The notes under the pieces: generated by a model
Databases searched by the model: none
What the model was told of the DNA's origin: nothing
Seen by the model: only the letters and a program-made list of their open reading frames with translations
Shown here: piece by piece, positions 26,933 through 34,479 of the stretch
Numbering within the stretch: the stretch's first letter is position 1
Layout: every line of letters starts with the position of its first letter
Origin: an uncultured Clostridia bacterium
GTDB taxonomy: Bacteria > Bacillota > Clostridia > Lachnospirales > Lachnospiraceae
Length of the DNA stretch: 64,000 nucleotides
Direction of reading: 5' to 3'
NCBI GenBank assembly: GCA_948467395.1
Contig: CAOKDX010000016.1
Span: 1-64,000 of the forward strand
Made by a program: the position numbers and the translations under genes

Positions 26933-28288
26933 TCACTTTAAATCCATAAAGTGTTTTATCATATAATCCTTTCTCCCACATGTTAAATTACCTTCCGGAC
27001 AAAATCCTGAAACATAACAACTTGTACCAAATCTCTTATATAATTCAGGACATGATCCTCTAAGATGTTTCAGTATTTCAATAGCGATCTTCCTAATTTC
27101 CCACTGCGCACGGTTACATGCACGTAATTTAATAATAGTATTAAGTTCTCGTGCATTTATAGTAGTCATAATATCCATTGTATTCCCACTTAAAGCAAAA
27201 TAGTAACTGTATCTTTTTAAGATATCAAATTCAATTATTTGCTTCAGCTTTTTATTTGCCCATTCCAACGTGTGTATATAAATGTCCTCTAATTCATTAT
27301 CATCTTTTATTGTTTCCGGAATAATGAACCGGCTATGATTAATATTCTGTATAGAAGGTATTATAATAGACTGCATCCGATGACGGACAATATGAGTAAT
27401 TCCGGACAATGTTATATCAGAGATTATAAATGAATAACATAATTGTTCCAATTCTCTAGGTCTATCCGAATCTAATATTTTCTTCCAGTCATATGTATCA
27501 ACCCCTGGATGATTAATACGATATGCTGTTTCTAAAGTTTTTAATGCATCAGATGGCTGATCTAATATTTTTACATTGCCAGCTTCACAGGGAGTAATAA
27601 TGGATACGGAATCTTCTATACAAAAAGATTCCTTTGTTTGCTTTTCTATTTTGTTATTTGTAACTTCATACTTAATCTCCATAAGCAGTCCCGGAAAGAT
27701 ACTTTCCATCTGTCTTTCTATCTGGTCTGCTATATCCTGTAATTCAGTAATTCCGATTCCCCGTCCGTACCTTATAGCTCCAATACAATGCGCTAATTCA
27801 CGAGCATTTATGGTGCAATAAAAATTACTGTTAAATGAATATGGTAACAAAAAACGTGCATCTTCCTTTGGAACCCCTTTTTCTAATAAAAATTGATAAG
27901 CGGAAAATAGCTTATCCATATATTGACAATAATGCGAACAAGCTTCCCCTTCTAAATCTTTTGGTATATAATATCCGAGTTTGCTAAAGTCCACGTATCG
28001 TCTTGATTTAACTGTAAAAGAAGCAAGTCTGCACTCAATAAAAAATTGTTCCACAAATGCAGAAACATTACAAAAAGCAATTGTAAATACAGCATGTTCT
28101 ATTATTGACTTATGTCCGGATTTTAAAACTTTTTTAATTAATTTTATATTTTTATTCTTGCTTTTAGATCCCTCAAATATTTCAATAGCATCTCCTGTTG
28201 TAGTTGATATTCTTGCCGCACTGGCACAAATTTCACTGTCGTTCATGTTAAAATTTATTATCTTAACAAGTGATTTTTCGTTCTTCAT
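26933..28288 (-). CDS. Tandem ThyX-like flavin-dependent thymidylate synthase homologue
   Basis: A 451-residue protein, about twice the usual ThyX length. It reads as two ThyX units. The N-terminal unit has GHKSIIEHAVF, a degenerate signature ECRLASFTVKSRRYV (RHR changed to ECR) and CTINARELAH. The C-terminal unit has an intact RHRMQS, later NHSRF, then TTINARELNTIIKLRACNRAQWE and a cysteine-containing tail. ThyX methylates dUMP using FAD and methylenetetrahydrofolate; some relatives, such as PolB of polyoxin synthesis, act on UMP. The pairing suggests one catalytic and one structural or altered half. The A+T-rich context suggests transfer. Confidence 0.8.
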   Translation of the reverse strand: MKNEKSLVKIINFNMNDSEICASAARISTTTGDAIEIFEGSKSKNKNIKLIKKVLKSGHKSIIEHAVFTIAFCNVSAFVEQFFIECRLASFTVKSRRYVDFSKLGYYIPKDLEGEACSHYCQYMDKLFSAYQFLLEKGVPKEDARFLLPYSFNSNFYCTINARELAHCIGAIRYGRGIGITELQDIADQIERQMESIFPGLLMEIKYEVTNNKIEKQTKESFCIEDSVSIITPCEAGNVKILDQPSDALKTLETAYRINHPGVDTYDWKKILDSDRPRELEQLCYSFIISDITLSGITHIVRHRMQSIIIPSIQNINHSRFIIPETIKDDNELEDIYIHTLEWANKKLKQIIEFDILKRYSYYFALSGNTMDIMTTINARELNTIIKLRACNRAQWEIRKIAIEILKHLRGSCPELYKRFGTSCYVSGFCPEGNLTCGRKDYMIKHFMDLK

Positions 28289-28333
28289 ATATTCTCCATT
28301 CTTTACTCCTATAATTTATTAAAGCATTTTTAT

Positions 28334-28651
28334 TTAATCTTCCACATACATGAGAAATATATTTTCCACAAATGCGCCCCTCTTTTGCATTTTTTCACAG
28401 CGCATTTTTTCAAATTCATGTAAAGAAATTTTACGCTTGTCTAAAATAGCCAGTATAACTTCATAAATATCTACCAATTCCTCTACTTTATTGCTTGATA
28501 AAAATTCTTGTGTCTCTTCCATAAGTTTTTTATTCAGACACTCGAAAATTTCTCCATCAGTTATTTTTCTTATGGTTGGAATGGCACCTTCCGACCTTAT
28601 AGTAGAAGGAATTTTATCCCGTACCAGTTTATTATATACTCTTTTACCCAT
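28334..28651 (-). CDS. MazG-like nucleoside triphosphate pyrophosphohydrolase
   Basis: A 105-residue all-alpha pyrophosphohydrolase of the small MazG/phosphoribosyl-ATP pyrophosphatase-like group. The start YNKLVRDKIPSTI is typical. The metal-binding pattern is KKLMEETQEFL and then EELVDIYEVILAIL (an ExxE-12-28-ExxD-like arrangement). These enzymes remove pyrophosphate from (d)NTPs. The ATG at 28651 has GAGAGGCAGG upstream, better than the TTG at 28666. It is the first gene of the A+T-rich island and lies 45 nt before the ThyX-like gene. Confidence 0.8.
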   Translation of the reverse strand: MGKRVYNKLVRDKIPSTIRSEGAIPTIRKITDGEIFECLNKKLMEETQEFLSSNKVEELVDIYEVILAILDKRKISLHEFEKMRCEKMQKRGAFVENIFLMYVED

Positions 28652-28784
28652 TGACCTGCCTCTCAACTATTTATGAATTATCTAAATAAAGTTACTAACA
28701 CAGTATACACTATCTTATCACAAAAGTATAGCATTTATTAGAATACTGTCATATACCTTCCCCATGAAATATTCTTTTCTCATC

Positions 28785-29993
28785 TTAGATCTCCCTTGTC
28801 AATATCTCACTGTTCCTCACAAAATCTTCCACCGTTTCATATCCCAGCCGCTGGATCAGATCCATGGCATAGGGATTTTCTCCAGGTGTGCGGTACGCCG
28901 CCTCTTCCACATAGCGGTCCACATATTCCGTTCCGGCGTCCTTTTCCAGATTCCTTTTGGGGCCGCCGACACAGCCCCCCTCGCATGCCATCCCCTCAAA
29001 GAAATTGCCCCTTACATTTCCCTCCAGTATATCCTGCAGCATGGCCTTGCATTCCGGCACGCCGCAGGCACAGACAGGACGTAAGACCCGGCTCTCATCA
29101 ATGCTCCGGACGCACTCCCGCACCGCCCGGCTGACGCCGCCCGTCCGTGCATACATCCTTCCCGCCGCCGCCGAATGTTCATGCTCATCCTCCGGCATGG
29201 CGGAGAAATCAATGTCCAGTGCCTCCCATATATCCTGCAGCTCTTCAAAGGTCAGGACACAATCAATGGCTCCCTCCAGTCCCGGCTCGCGGATCTCCGC
29301 TTTCTTGGCCATACAGGGTCCCACAAAAATGGTGCGGCAGCCCGGATGCAGTTCTTTGGCAATCCTTCCACAGGCAATCATCGGGGAGACCGACGCCGGA
29401 AGATGGCCGGCTATTTTCTGAAAATCCTTTCGTATCATGGAGATCCAGATGGGACAACAGCAGCTGGTAAGCTGAAATCCGTCCTCGGTCTCTGTGTTGG
29501 TGCTGAACTCCAATGCCTCCTTCAACGTAAGGATATCAGCAAAGGCTGCCACCTCAATCATTCCGGCCGCCCCCAGACTTTTCGCGGCGCTCCGCAGCCG
29601 CCCCGGCGTGGCATCCCTGCCAAACTGTCCCACATAAGCCGGAGCCATAAGCATATAGACCGGGGTCTCCGTATCCTTCAAAATCTCCACTGCCTTTACC
29701 GCATCCCTGCTGAATGTCAGATTCTTATTTTCACAGGCCTCGATACAGGCGGCGCATCCGGTACACCGCTCCGGATTCAGCACGGCCTTCCCGTCCTTGA
29801 TCTCCAGCGCCTGAAACATGCACGCCGCCACACACTTGGCGTCGGTGCAGTCGCAGGGCTCATCCTTCCACACAAGGGGATATTTCTCCGGGTGCAGCAG
29901 ACAATCCAGCTTCTTTCTCGCCCTTCCCTCCTTGATCTCTCTGCCGGTCAGACGGCTCTTCAGAACATGCTTATACAATTCCTCAAATGTCAT
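28785..29993 (-). CDS. [FeFe]-hydrogenase-like iron-sulfur protein (sensory or stand-alone type)
   Basis: A 402-residue protein. Residues 45-95 hold two [4Fe-4S] ferredoxin motifs (CDCTDAKCVAAC and CTGCAACIEAC). The rest is the hydrogenase large-subunit C-terminal domain with the three H-cluster signatures: L1 LTSCCCPIWI, L2 VGPCMAKKAE and L3 EGMACEGGCVGG. All four cysteines expected to bind the H-cluster appear present. It lacks the extra N-terminal clusters and the small-subunit tail of energy-conserving enzymes and has no maturation genes nearby. It resembles the stand-alone or putative sensory groups. It may oxidise or evolve hydrogen, or act as a redox sensor. Confidence 0.85.
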   Translation of the reverse strand: MTFEELYKHVLKSRLTGREIKEGRARKKLDCLLHPEKYPLVWKDEPCDCTDAKCVAACMFQALEIKDGKAVLNPERCTGCAACIEACENKNLTFSRDAVKAVEILKDTETPVYMLMAPAYVGQFGRDATPGRLRSAAKSLGAAGMIEVAAFADILTLKEALEFSTNTETEDGFQLTSCCCPIWISMIRKDFQKIAGHLPASVSPMIACGRIAKELHPGCRTIFVGPCMAKKAEIREPGLEGAIDCVLTFEELQDIWEALDIDFSAMPEDEHEHSAAAGRMYARTGGVSRAVRECVRSIDESRVLRPVCACGVPECKAMLQDILEGNVRGNFFEGMACEGGCVGGPKRNLEKDAGTEYVDRYVEEAAYRTPGENPYAMDLIQRLGYETVEDFVRNSEILTREI

Positions 29994-30042
29994 AGGGTAA
30001 CCTCCAATCTTCTATTTCCAGTATGGAGAAGAGGAGGAATAT

Positions 30043-31434
30043 TTATGCAAAGTATTCGAGAAGTTCCCTGATATGTTTCACACCCACCAGCTTCATCCCG
30101 CTGAGATCAAGATTTCCTGCCTGCAGGATTGACCGGCGGTTACTCTCCGGCAGGATACAGGTATCGTATCCCGTCTTGACAGCCTCAGCCACCCGGCGCT
30201 CTGCCTGGGACACTGCCCGCACCTCCCCTACCAGCCCCACTTCACCGAAAAGGACCGTCCCGCTTCCCAGCACCCTTCCATGATGACTGGAAAACAGCGC
30301 CGCCACCAGGGCGAGATCCAGGGCAGGCTCCACCACCCGCATCCCGCCAGCCACGTTGACATAGGCGTCACAGTCCCCCAGTCGTATGCCGAGTCGTTTT
30401 TCCAGTACTGCCATCAAAAGATTTACCCGGTTGTAATCCGTCCCCACAGCTGTCCTCCTTGGCATAGGAAAGCTGGTCTGGCAGACCAGCGCCTGTACCT
30501 CGATAAGGAACGGCCGCGATCCCTCCATGGTGCAGACTACTACCGATCCCGCCTCATTCTCCAGTCTGCCCTGCATCATGTACTCGGAGGGATTCGGCAC
30601 CTCTGCCAGCCCTCTCCCCCGCATCTCGAAGACACCGACTTCATTGGTAGACCCGAAACGATTCTTCACTCCCCGAAGCATACGGTACATGGCAGTCTTA
30701 TCCCCCTCAAAATAGAGAACCGTATCCACCATATGCTCCAGCATGCGGGGTCCCGCCACATTCCCCTCCTTTGTCACATGCCCCACGATAAATATCGTGA
30801 TATTTCTACTCTTGGCAAGATGCAGCAGTGTACCGGTAATCTCCCTGACCTGGCTGACACTTCCCGGCGCCGCATCAATGCCTTCTTCAAATACCGTCTG
30901 GATAGAATCTACAATGATCACCTCCGGGGACAGCTCCTCCACCGCCCTCAGTATCGTACCCATGCATGTCTCTGAGTACAGATACAGATCGTCCGTAAAG
31001 GAACCGATGCGCTCGGCCCGCATCTTGATCTGCCGGGCCGATTCCTCCCCCGATACATACAGTACCTTCATCTTCTTCGCCGCCAGAAGGCGGCAGGTCT
31101 GCAAAAGCAGCGTCGACTTGCCAATGCCGGGATCGCCGCCCACCAGGATCAGTGAACCGGGGACGATACCACCCCCCAATACCCGGTCAAGCTCTTTCAT
31201 GCCGGTCTCACGACGGCATTCCTCCTGTGTCTCAATCTCGTTGATCTTTGTGGGCGGGGAACCGGCCGCCGCACTCCCGCCCCGGGCAGGCGCCGGCGGC
31301 GTTCTCTTCCCGCGGCCGCCGGAGGGGGCCTCTACCAGGGTATTCCATTCATGGCAGCCAGGACACTGCCCCTGCCACTTGCTCAATTCATAGCCGCATT
31401 CTTTGCAAAAAAATATTGTTTTCTCTTTCGCCAC
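30043..31434 (-). CDS. radA: DNA repair protein RadA (Sms)
   Basis: A 463-residue RecA-family ATPase that promotes branch migration and helps process recombination intermediates. It has the N-terminal zinc finger (CKECGYELSKWQGQCPGC), Walker A GGDPGIGKSTLLLQ near residue 90, Walker B-like VIIVDSIQT, the RadA-specific KNRFGST motif and the C-terminal Lon-like domain (AGGMRVVEPALDLA). I chose the GTG at 31434 because AAGAGGGA is 5 nt upstream and the finger follows at once; the extension to 31512 has no family match. The hydrogenase-like gene follows after 49 nt. Confidence 0.93.
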   Translation of the reverse strand: MAKEKTIFFCKECGYELSKWQGQCPGCHEWNTLVEAPSGGRGKRTPPAPARGGSAAAGSPPTKINEIETQEECRRETGMKELDRVLGGGIVPGSLILVGGDPGIGKSTLLLQTCRLLAAKKMKVLYVSGEESARQIKMRAERIGSFTDDLYLYSETCMGTILRAVEELSPEVIIVDSIQTVFEEGIDAAPGSVSQVREITGTLLHLAKSRNITIFIVGHVTKEGNVAGPRMLEHMVDTVLYFEGDKTAMYRMLRGVKNRFGSTNEVGVFEMRGRGLAEVPNPSEYMMQGRLENEAGSVVVCTMEGSRPFLIEVQALVCQTSFPMPRRTAVGTDYNRVNLLMAVLEKRLGIRLGDCDAYVNVAGGMRVVEPALDLALVAALFSSHHGRVLGSGTVLFGEVGLVGEVRAVSQAERRVAEAVKTGYDTCILPESNRRSILQAGNLDLSGMKLVGVKHIRELLEYFA

Positions 31435-31599
31435 AAAATCCCTCTTTTCCAAATGGTGTCTCTTTCTATATGAAGATATAATAGACCAGGCGGCAGCCAA
31501 ATGCAATAACAAGAAAAAAATAAAATATATTGTGATATTTTCACTTCCTCATTTGTTAATATAATAGAAAGGCCTTTCAGATAAAAGGAGGATGACGCC

Positions 31600-32093
31600 G
31601 TGGAACAATCTGTATACATAAGAGCAGTAGATACCTGCGCCAATACGCTGTACCGCATGGTGCCCGCACGTACTGCCGGCACCATGCGGATGCGGAAGAC
31701 GTCGTACAGACTGCCTTTATGAAGTTATATGAGACAGATACCGTCTTTCAGGATGATGAGCACATGAAAAAATGGCTGATCCGGGTGACCGCCAATGAGG
31801 CAAAAAATCTGTGCACTTCATTTTGGAAAAGAAATGTAGTTCCTCTGGAATCCTCCGGGACAGACCAGCCTTATGATTTTCCCAGTCCGGAAAACAGCGA
31901 CCTGTATGATGCCGTAATGAAGCTGCCAAACAAATATAAAATGGTAATACATCTCTATTACTACGAAGATTATTCGGTGAAGGAGATCGCTGAGATTCTG
32001 CAGCGAAAGGAGACAACCATACAAACCCAGCTGATGCGGGCAAGGAAACAGTTAAAAATTAAGTTAAAGGAGGCCTGGCAGGATGAACAATAA
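31600..32093 (+). pseudogene. ECF sigma factor gene with a frameshift in region 2
   Basis: A GTG at 31600, with AAGGAGG upstream, begins MEQSVYIRAVDTCANTLYRM. This frame drifts after 31660 and stops near 31720. Two bases further on, the frame reads ARTYCRHHADAEDVVQTAF and continues through region 4 (LPNKYKMVIHLYYYEDYSVKEIAEIL) to 32093. Removing two bases at 31660-31662 restores LYRMARTYCRHHADAED, which has the same spacing as the intact sigma gene at 7594. So a two-base gain broke the gene, or there is a sequencing error. Its stop overlaps the partner gene by 11 nt. A product started at 31719 would lack most of region 2. Confidence 0.8.
31653..31689 (+). repeat. Perfect 12-bp inverted repeat at the sigma-gene frameshift
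   Basis: CCGCATGGTGCC (31653-31664) and GGCACCATGCGG (31678-31689) are perfect complements with a 13-nt spacer. The two surplus bases of the frameshift lie inside the left arm. Confidence 0.8.
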
Positions 32094-32676
32094 GCAATAT
32101 TATAAAGAGACATTTGATGTCATGCAGATGTCCGAGGAATCAATAAGAAAGGTGAAGAATATGAGTGAAAAAAATTACGGGAAAAGAAAGCTGAAAACCG
32201 GTTTACGCGCCGCCATCGCAGCGGCCTCCCTGGTGGCAGTATTTGCCATTGGAAACGCCGCTGTCTACGCATCCACGGGCAGCTCTCTGGTAGAGAGGGT
32301 GTCCCTATATATCAATGGAGAAAAGGCAGATGTGGACAGGATAACCAAGGGAAAGGATAAAGACGGCAATGAGTACTATCGGATTGAACTGGATGGAGTG
32401 AAAGAAAAATCTGCAGGGATCTCCACTGACGATGTCCGTAACCCGGATGATACCCAGCCGCCCACTTCGGCCAAGGCTGAGAACATCCCGGCCAGGCTGG
32501 AAAAAAGCGGACAAAAAATCTGTCTCTTTATCGAAGAAGGCGAAAAGAAGATCGATATTACAAAAGATTTTGAAGACGGCAGAGCAGAGGGAAAATTTGA
32601 GCACAGGGGGAAGACATGTCGGTATATCGTGTCCGGGACAGTAGAAGAGCATACGATAGATATTGAAGCAGAATAA
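32083..32676 (+). CDS. Membrane-bound anti-sigma-like protein
   Basis: A 197-residue protein with a cytoplasmic tail (1-44; MSEESIRKVKNMSEKN), one membrane helix (about 45-65, AAIAAASLVAVFAIGNAAVY) and a mostly beta outer domain of 130 residues. Its layout matches the anti-sigma proteins found next to ECF sigma genes in Clostridia (DUF4179-like). It overlaps the end of the frameshifted sigma gene by 11 nt, so the pair were translated together. If the sigma gene is truly inactive, this gene has lost its target. The outer domain, with FIEEGEKKIDITKDF, is not recognised. Confidence 0.72.
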   Translation: MNNKQYYKETFDVMQMSEESIRKVKNMSEKNYGKRKLKTGLRAAIAAASLVAVFAIGNAAVYASTGSSLVERVSLYINGEKADVDRITKGKDKDGNEYYRIELDGVKEKSAGISTDDVRNPDDTQPPTSAKAENIPARLEKSGQKICLFIEEGEKKIDITKDFEDGRAEGKFEHRGKTCRYIVSGTVEEHTIDIEAE

Positions 32677-32685
32677 CAAAGCAGA

Positions 32686-32712
32686 AGGGGCGTCCTGGAA
32701 TCAGGACGCCTC
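32686..32712. terminator. Hairpin between convergent anti-sigma and diguanylate cyclase genes
   Basis: A stem of 10-12 bp (GGCGTCCTG-GAAT-CAGGACGCC, 32689-32710) lies directly after the anti-sigma stop and overlaps the last codons of the convergent cyclase. Confidence 0.65.
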
Positions 32713-34311
32713 TCCCGCTTTCATCCTCTTTTTATGTTCATACATCATGACATCCGCCCGGTTCCTCGTATCCATCAGCGTCGTGTCCTGATTCCGGTCA
32801 AACCTGGCATATCCGTAAGCGATAGCAATCTGTTCGATGGAACTGTTTTTGTTATATTCCTGTTCGAGCTTCCTCAGCTCATCAAAAAATCCCTGTTCCG
32901 CATTGCTCTCCTCTGTCTTCATTACAGAACAGAATTCATCACCGCCAATGCGGTAGCATTTTCCCTTATCATGGAACACCGTGTCAATCATTCTCGCAGC
33001 ATTTTTAATATAGCGGTCGCCGGCGTCATGCCCCAGCGTATCGTTGCACTTTTTCAGATCGTTTAGATCCATCATAATGATCAGTGTGGTCTCTTTCTCT
33101 TCCCATAATCTCTCCAGATCCTCCTCAAAGGCAGTTCTGTTGAAGAGCTCCGTCAGCTGGTCACGATAGGCAAGTTTTTCATAGATCGCCGCCTCGCGCC
33201 CCTTTTTCATCAGCGCCGTGGACTCCTTAGATGCGGACCAGCCCAGCAGTACAATGTGGGTAAAGAAGGCAAGCCTGCCAAACATATTGCTGTCGAACTC
33301 CCGGGACATAAAGTAATAGTTCAGGACGTCCGCCGTCAGCCCGGCAATATCCAGAAAGATACAGGCAATATTGATCTTAATGCGCCGGTCCAGATTTCCC
33401 CGGCGGATCACCCGGATAGAATAATAGATCAGAACCAGCGCCGTTATCCCCAGAACGACATGAGAATATTTCAGCATCTGGTTCATATCCTGGATCCGGA
33501 ACACCTGCAGAACAATACTCACCACTGTATTTATCAGCGCCAGCACAATGGCAAAATTCCACGCCCAGTCCTTCTCATCCTGATACAGGCTCCGGACAAA
33601 CATCACAAAGGGCACCGGAAGAAGCATCAGGGTAATATAGGCAATATAGCTGATGATGACATGGTTCTGTAAGACCAGTACATGAATGGACACTTCATTT
33701 ACAGACCAGATCCCCAGCAGTATGGAAAACATGCCGAGATACAGCATATCCGGTTTTATATAGGTCTGATGATGAATGTAGCACCAGTACACTAGCATGA
33801 TGATGCCAAGAAGCAGTGCCAGAATGCAGATACAGTACGGAATAATATTTTTCCGCACGATCATCATCAGCAGAGAGGGCTTACTTCCTATGTAGATCGT
33901 CGGCACCTCCGGCGTCCTGCCGTACACGGAGCGAATCTGAATCGTCACCGGCTGCGTGGCATAACGGGTGCGAAGATTTATAAAATTCCACACCTGCCCT
34001 GTAGTGCCGCCAAAAATATTCGGCCCCCGGTTCAGCGCATAGGCAAGCCCGCCCGCCGCATAGACCCGCACCTCCTCATGGCTGGAAAGGAAACCGAGGC
34101 ACTCGTTCCCCAGATCCCGTTCCGGCAGGATACCGTGCAGCACCACGGTGTCCTCCGTCTGCTTTATAATTTCCAGATCTTTAAATTCCCCTACTGACTG
34201 CTCCCCTTTTTCCTGATAAATATTCGTCGTAAACCGAAGCATGATAAACGATAGAAAAATCAGGGCGAGCACGACAACAACAACATATCCTTTCATGAGA
34301 TTTTTCGTCAT
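32701..34311 (-). CDS. Diguanylate cyclase with 7TM sensor
   Basis: A 536-residue membrane protein. One N-terminal helix (9-28) and an outer domain of about 130 residues precede seven helices (about 160-355) in the 7TMR-DISM style. The GGDEF domain (375-536) is intact: LAYRDQLTELFNRTAFEEDL, NDLKKCNDTLGHDAGD and the active-site RIGGDEF. It should make cyclic di-GMP from two GTP in response to a ligand bound outside. I see no RxxD inhibitory site before GGDEF. A second cyclase with a different sensor is the next gene upstream. Confidence 0.88.
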   Translation of the reverse strand: MTKNLMKGYVVVVVLALIFLSFIMLRFTTNIYQEKGEQSVGEFKDLEIIKQTEDTVVLHGILPERDLGNECLGFLSSHEEVRVYAAGGLAYALNRGPNIFGGTTGQVWNFINLRTRYATQPVTIQIRSVYGRTPEVPTIYIGSKPSLLMMIVRKNIIPYCICILALLLGIIMLVYWCYIHHQTYIKPDMLYLGMFSILLGIWSVNEVSIHVLVLQNHVIISYIAYITLMLLPVPFVMFVRSLYQDEKDWAWNFAIVLALINTVVSIVLQVFRIQDMNQMLKYSHVVLGITALVLIYYSIRVIRRGNLDRRIKINIACIFLDIAGLTADVLNYYFMSREFDSNMFGRLAFFTHIVLLGWSASKESTALMKKGREAAIYEKLAYRDQLTELFNRTAFEEDLERLWEEKETTLIIMMDLNDLKKCNDTLGHDAGDRYIKNAARMIDTVFHDKGKCYRIGGDEFCSVMKTEESNAEQGFFDELRKLEQEYNKNSSIEQIAIAYGYARFDRNQDTTLMDTRNRADVMMYEHKKRMKAGEAS

Positions 34312-34458
34312 TAATGCATCTCCCCCAATAGTACAGTTTTAAAGCCTTCTAAAATGTAAACACCAATTTACTAATAATTGTAACATAACATGTCTCACTA
34401 TTCAACGGTTCGGGCAAATAAATATGTGCTAAAAATGTGCGGGAACACCAAAATAAAT

Positions 34459-34479
34459 GCGGCGTCATTCCGGCGCCGC
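34459..34479 (-). terminator. Terminator-like hairpin at the end of the second cyclase gene
   Basis: On the minus strand, GCGGCG and CGCCGC form a short stem at the stop codon, followed by ATTTATTTTGG. Confidence 0.55.

Noticed and set aside
28702..28730. Promoter for the nucleotide island
   Set aside because: A TATACT box is present at 28702-28707 but no fair -35 hexamer lies 16-18 nt upstream, so it was not listed as a feature.
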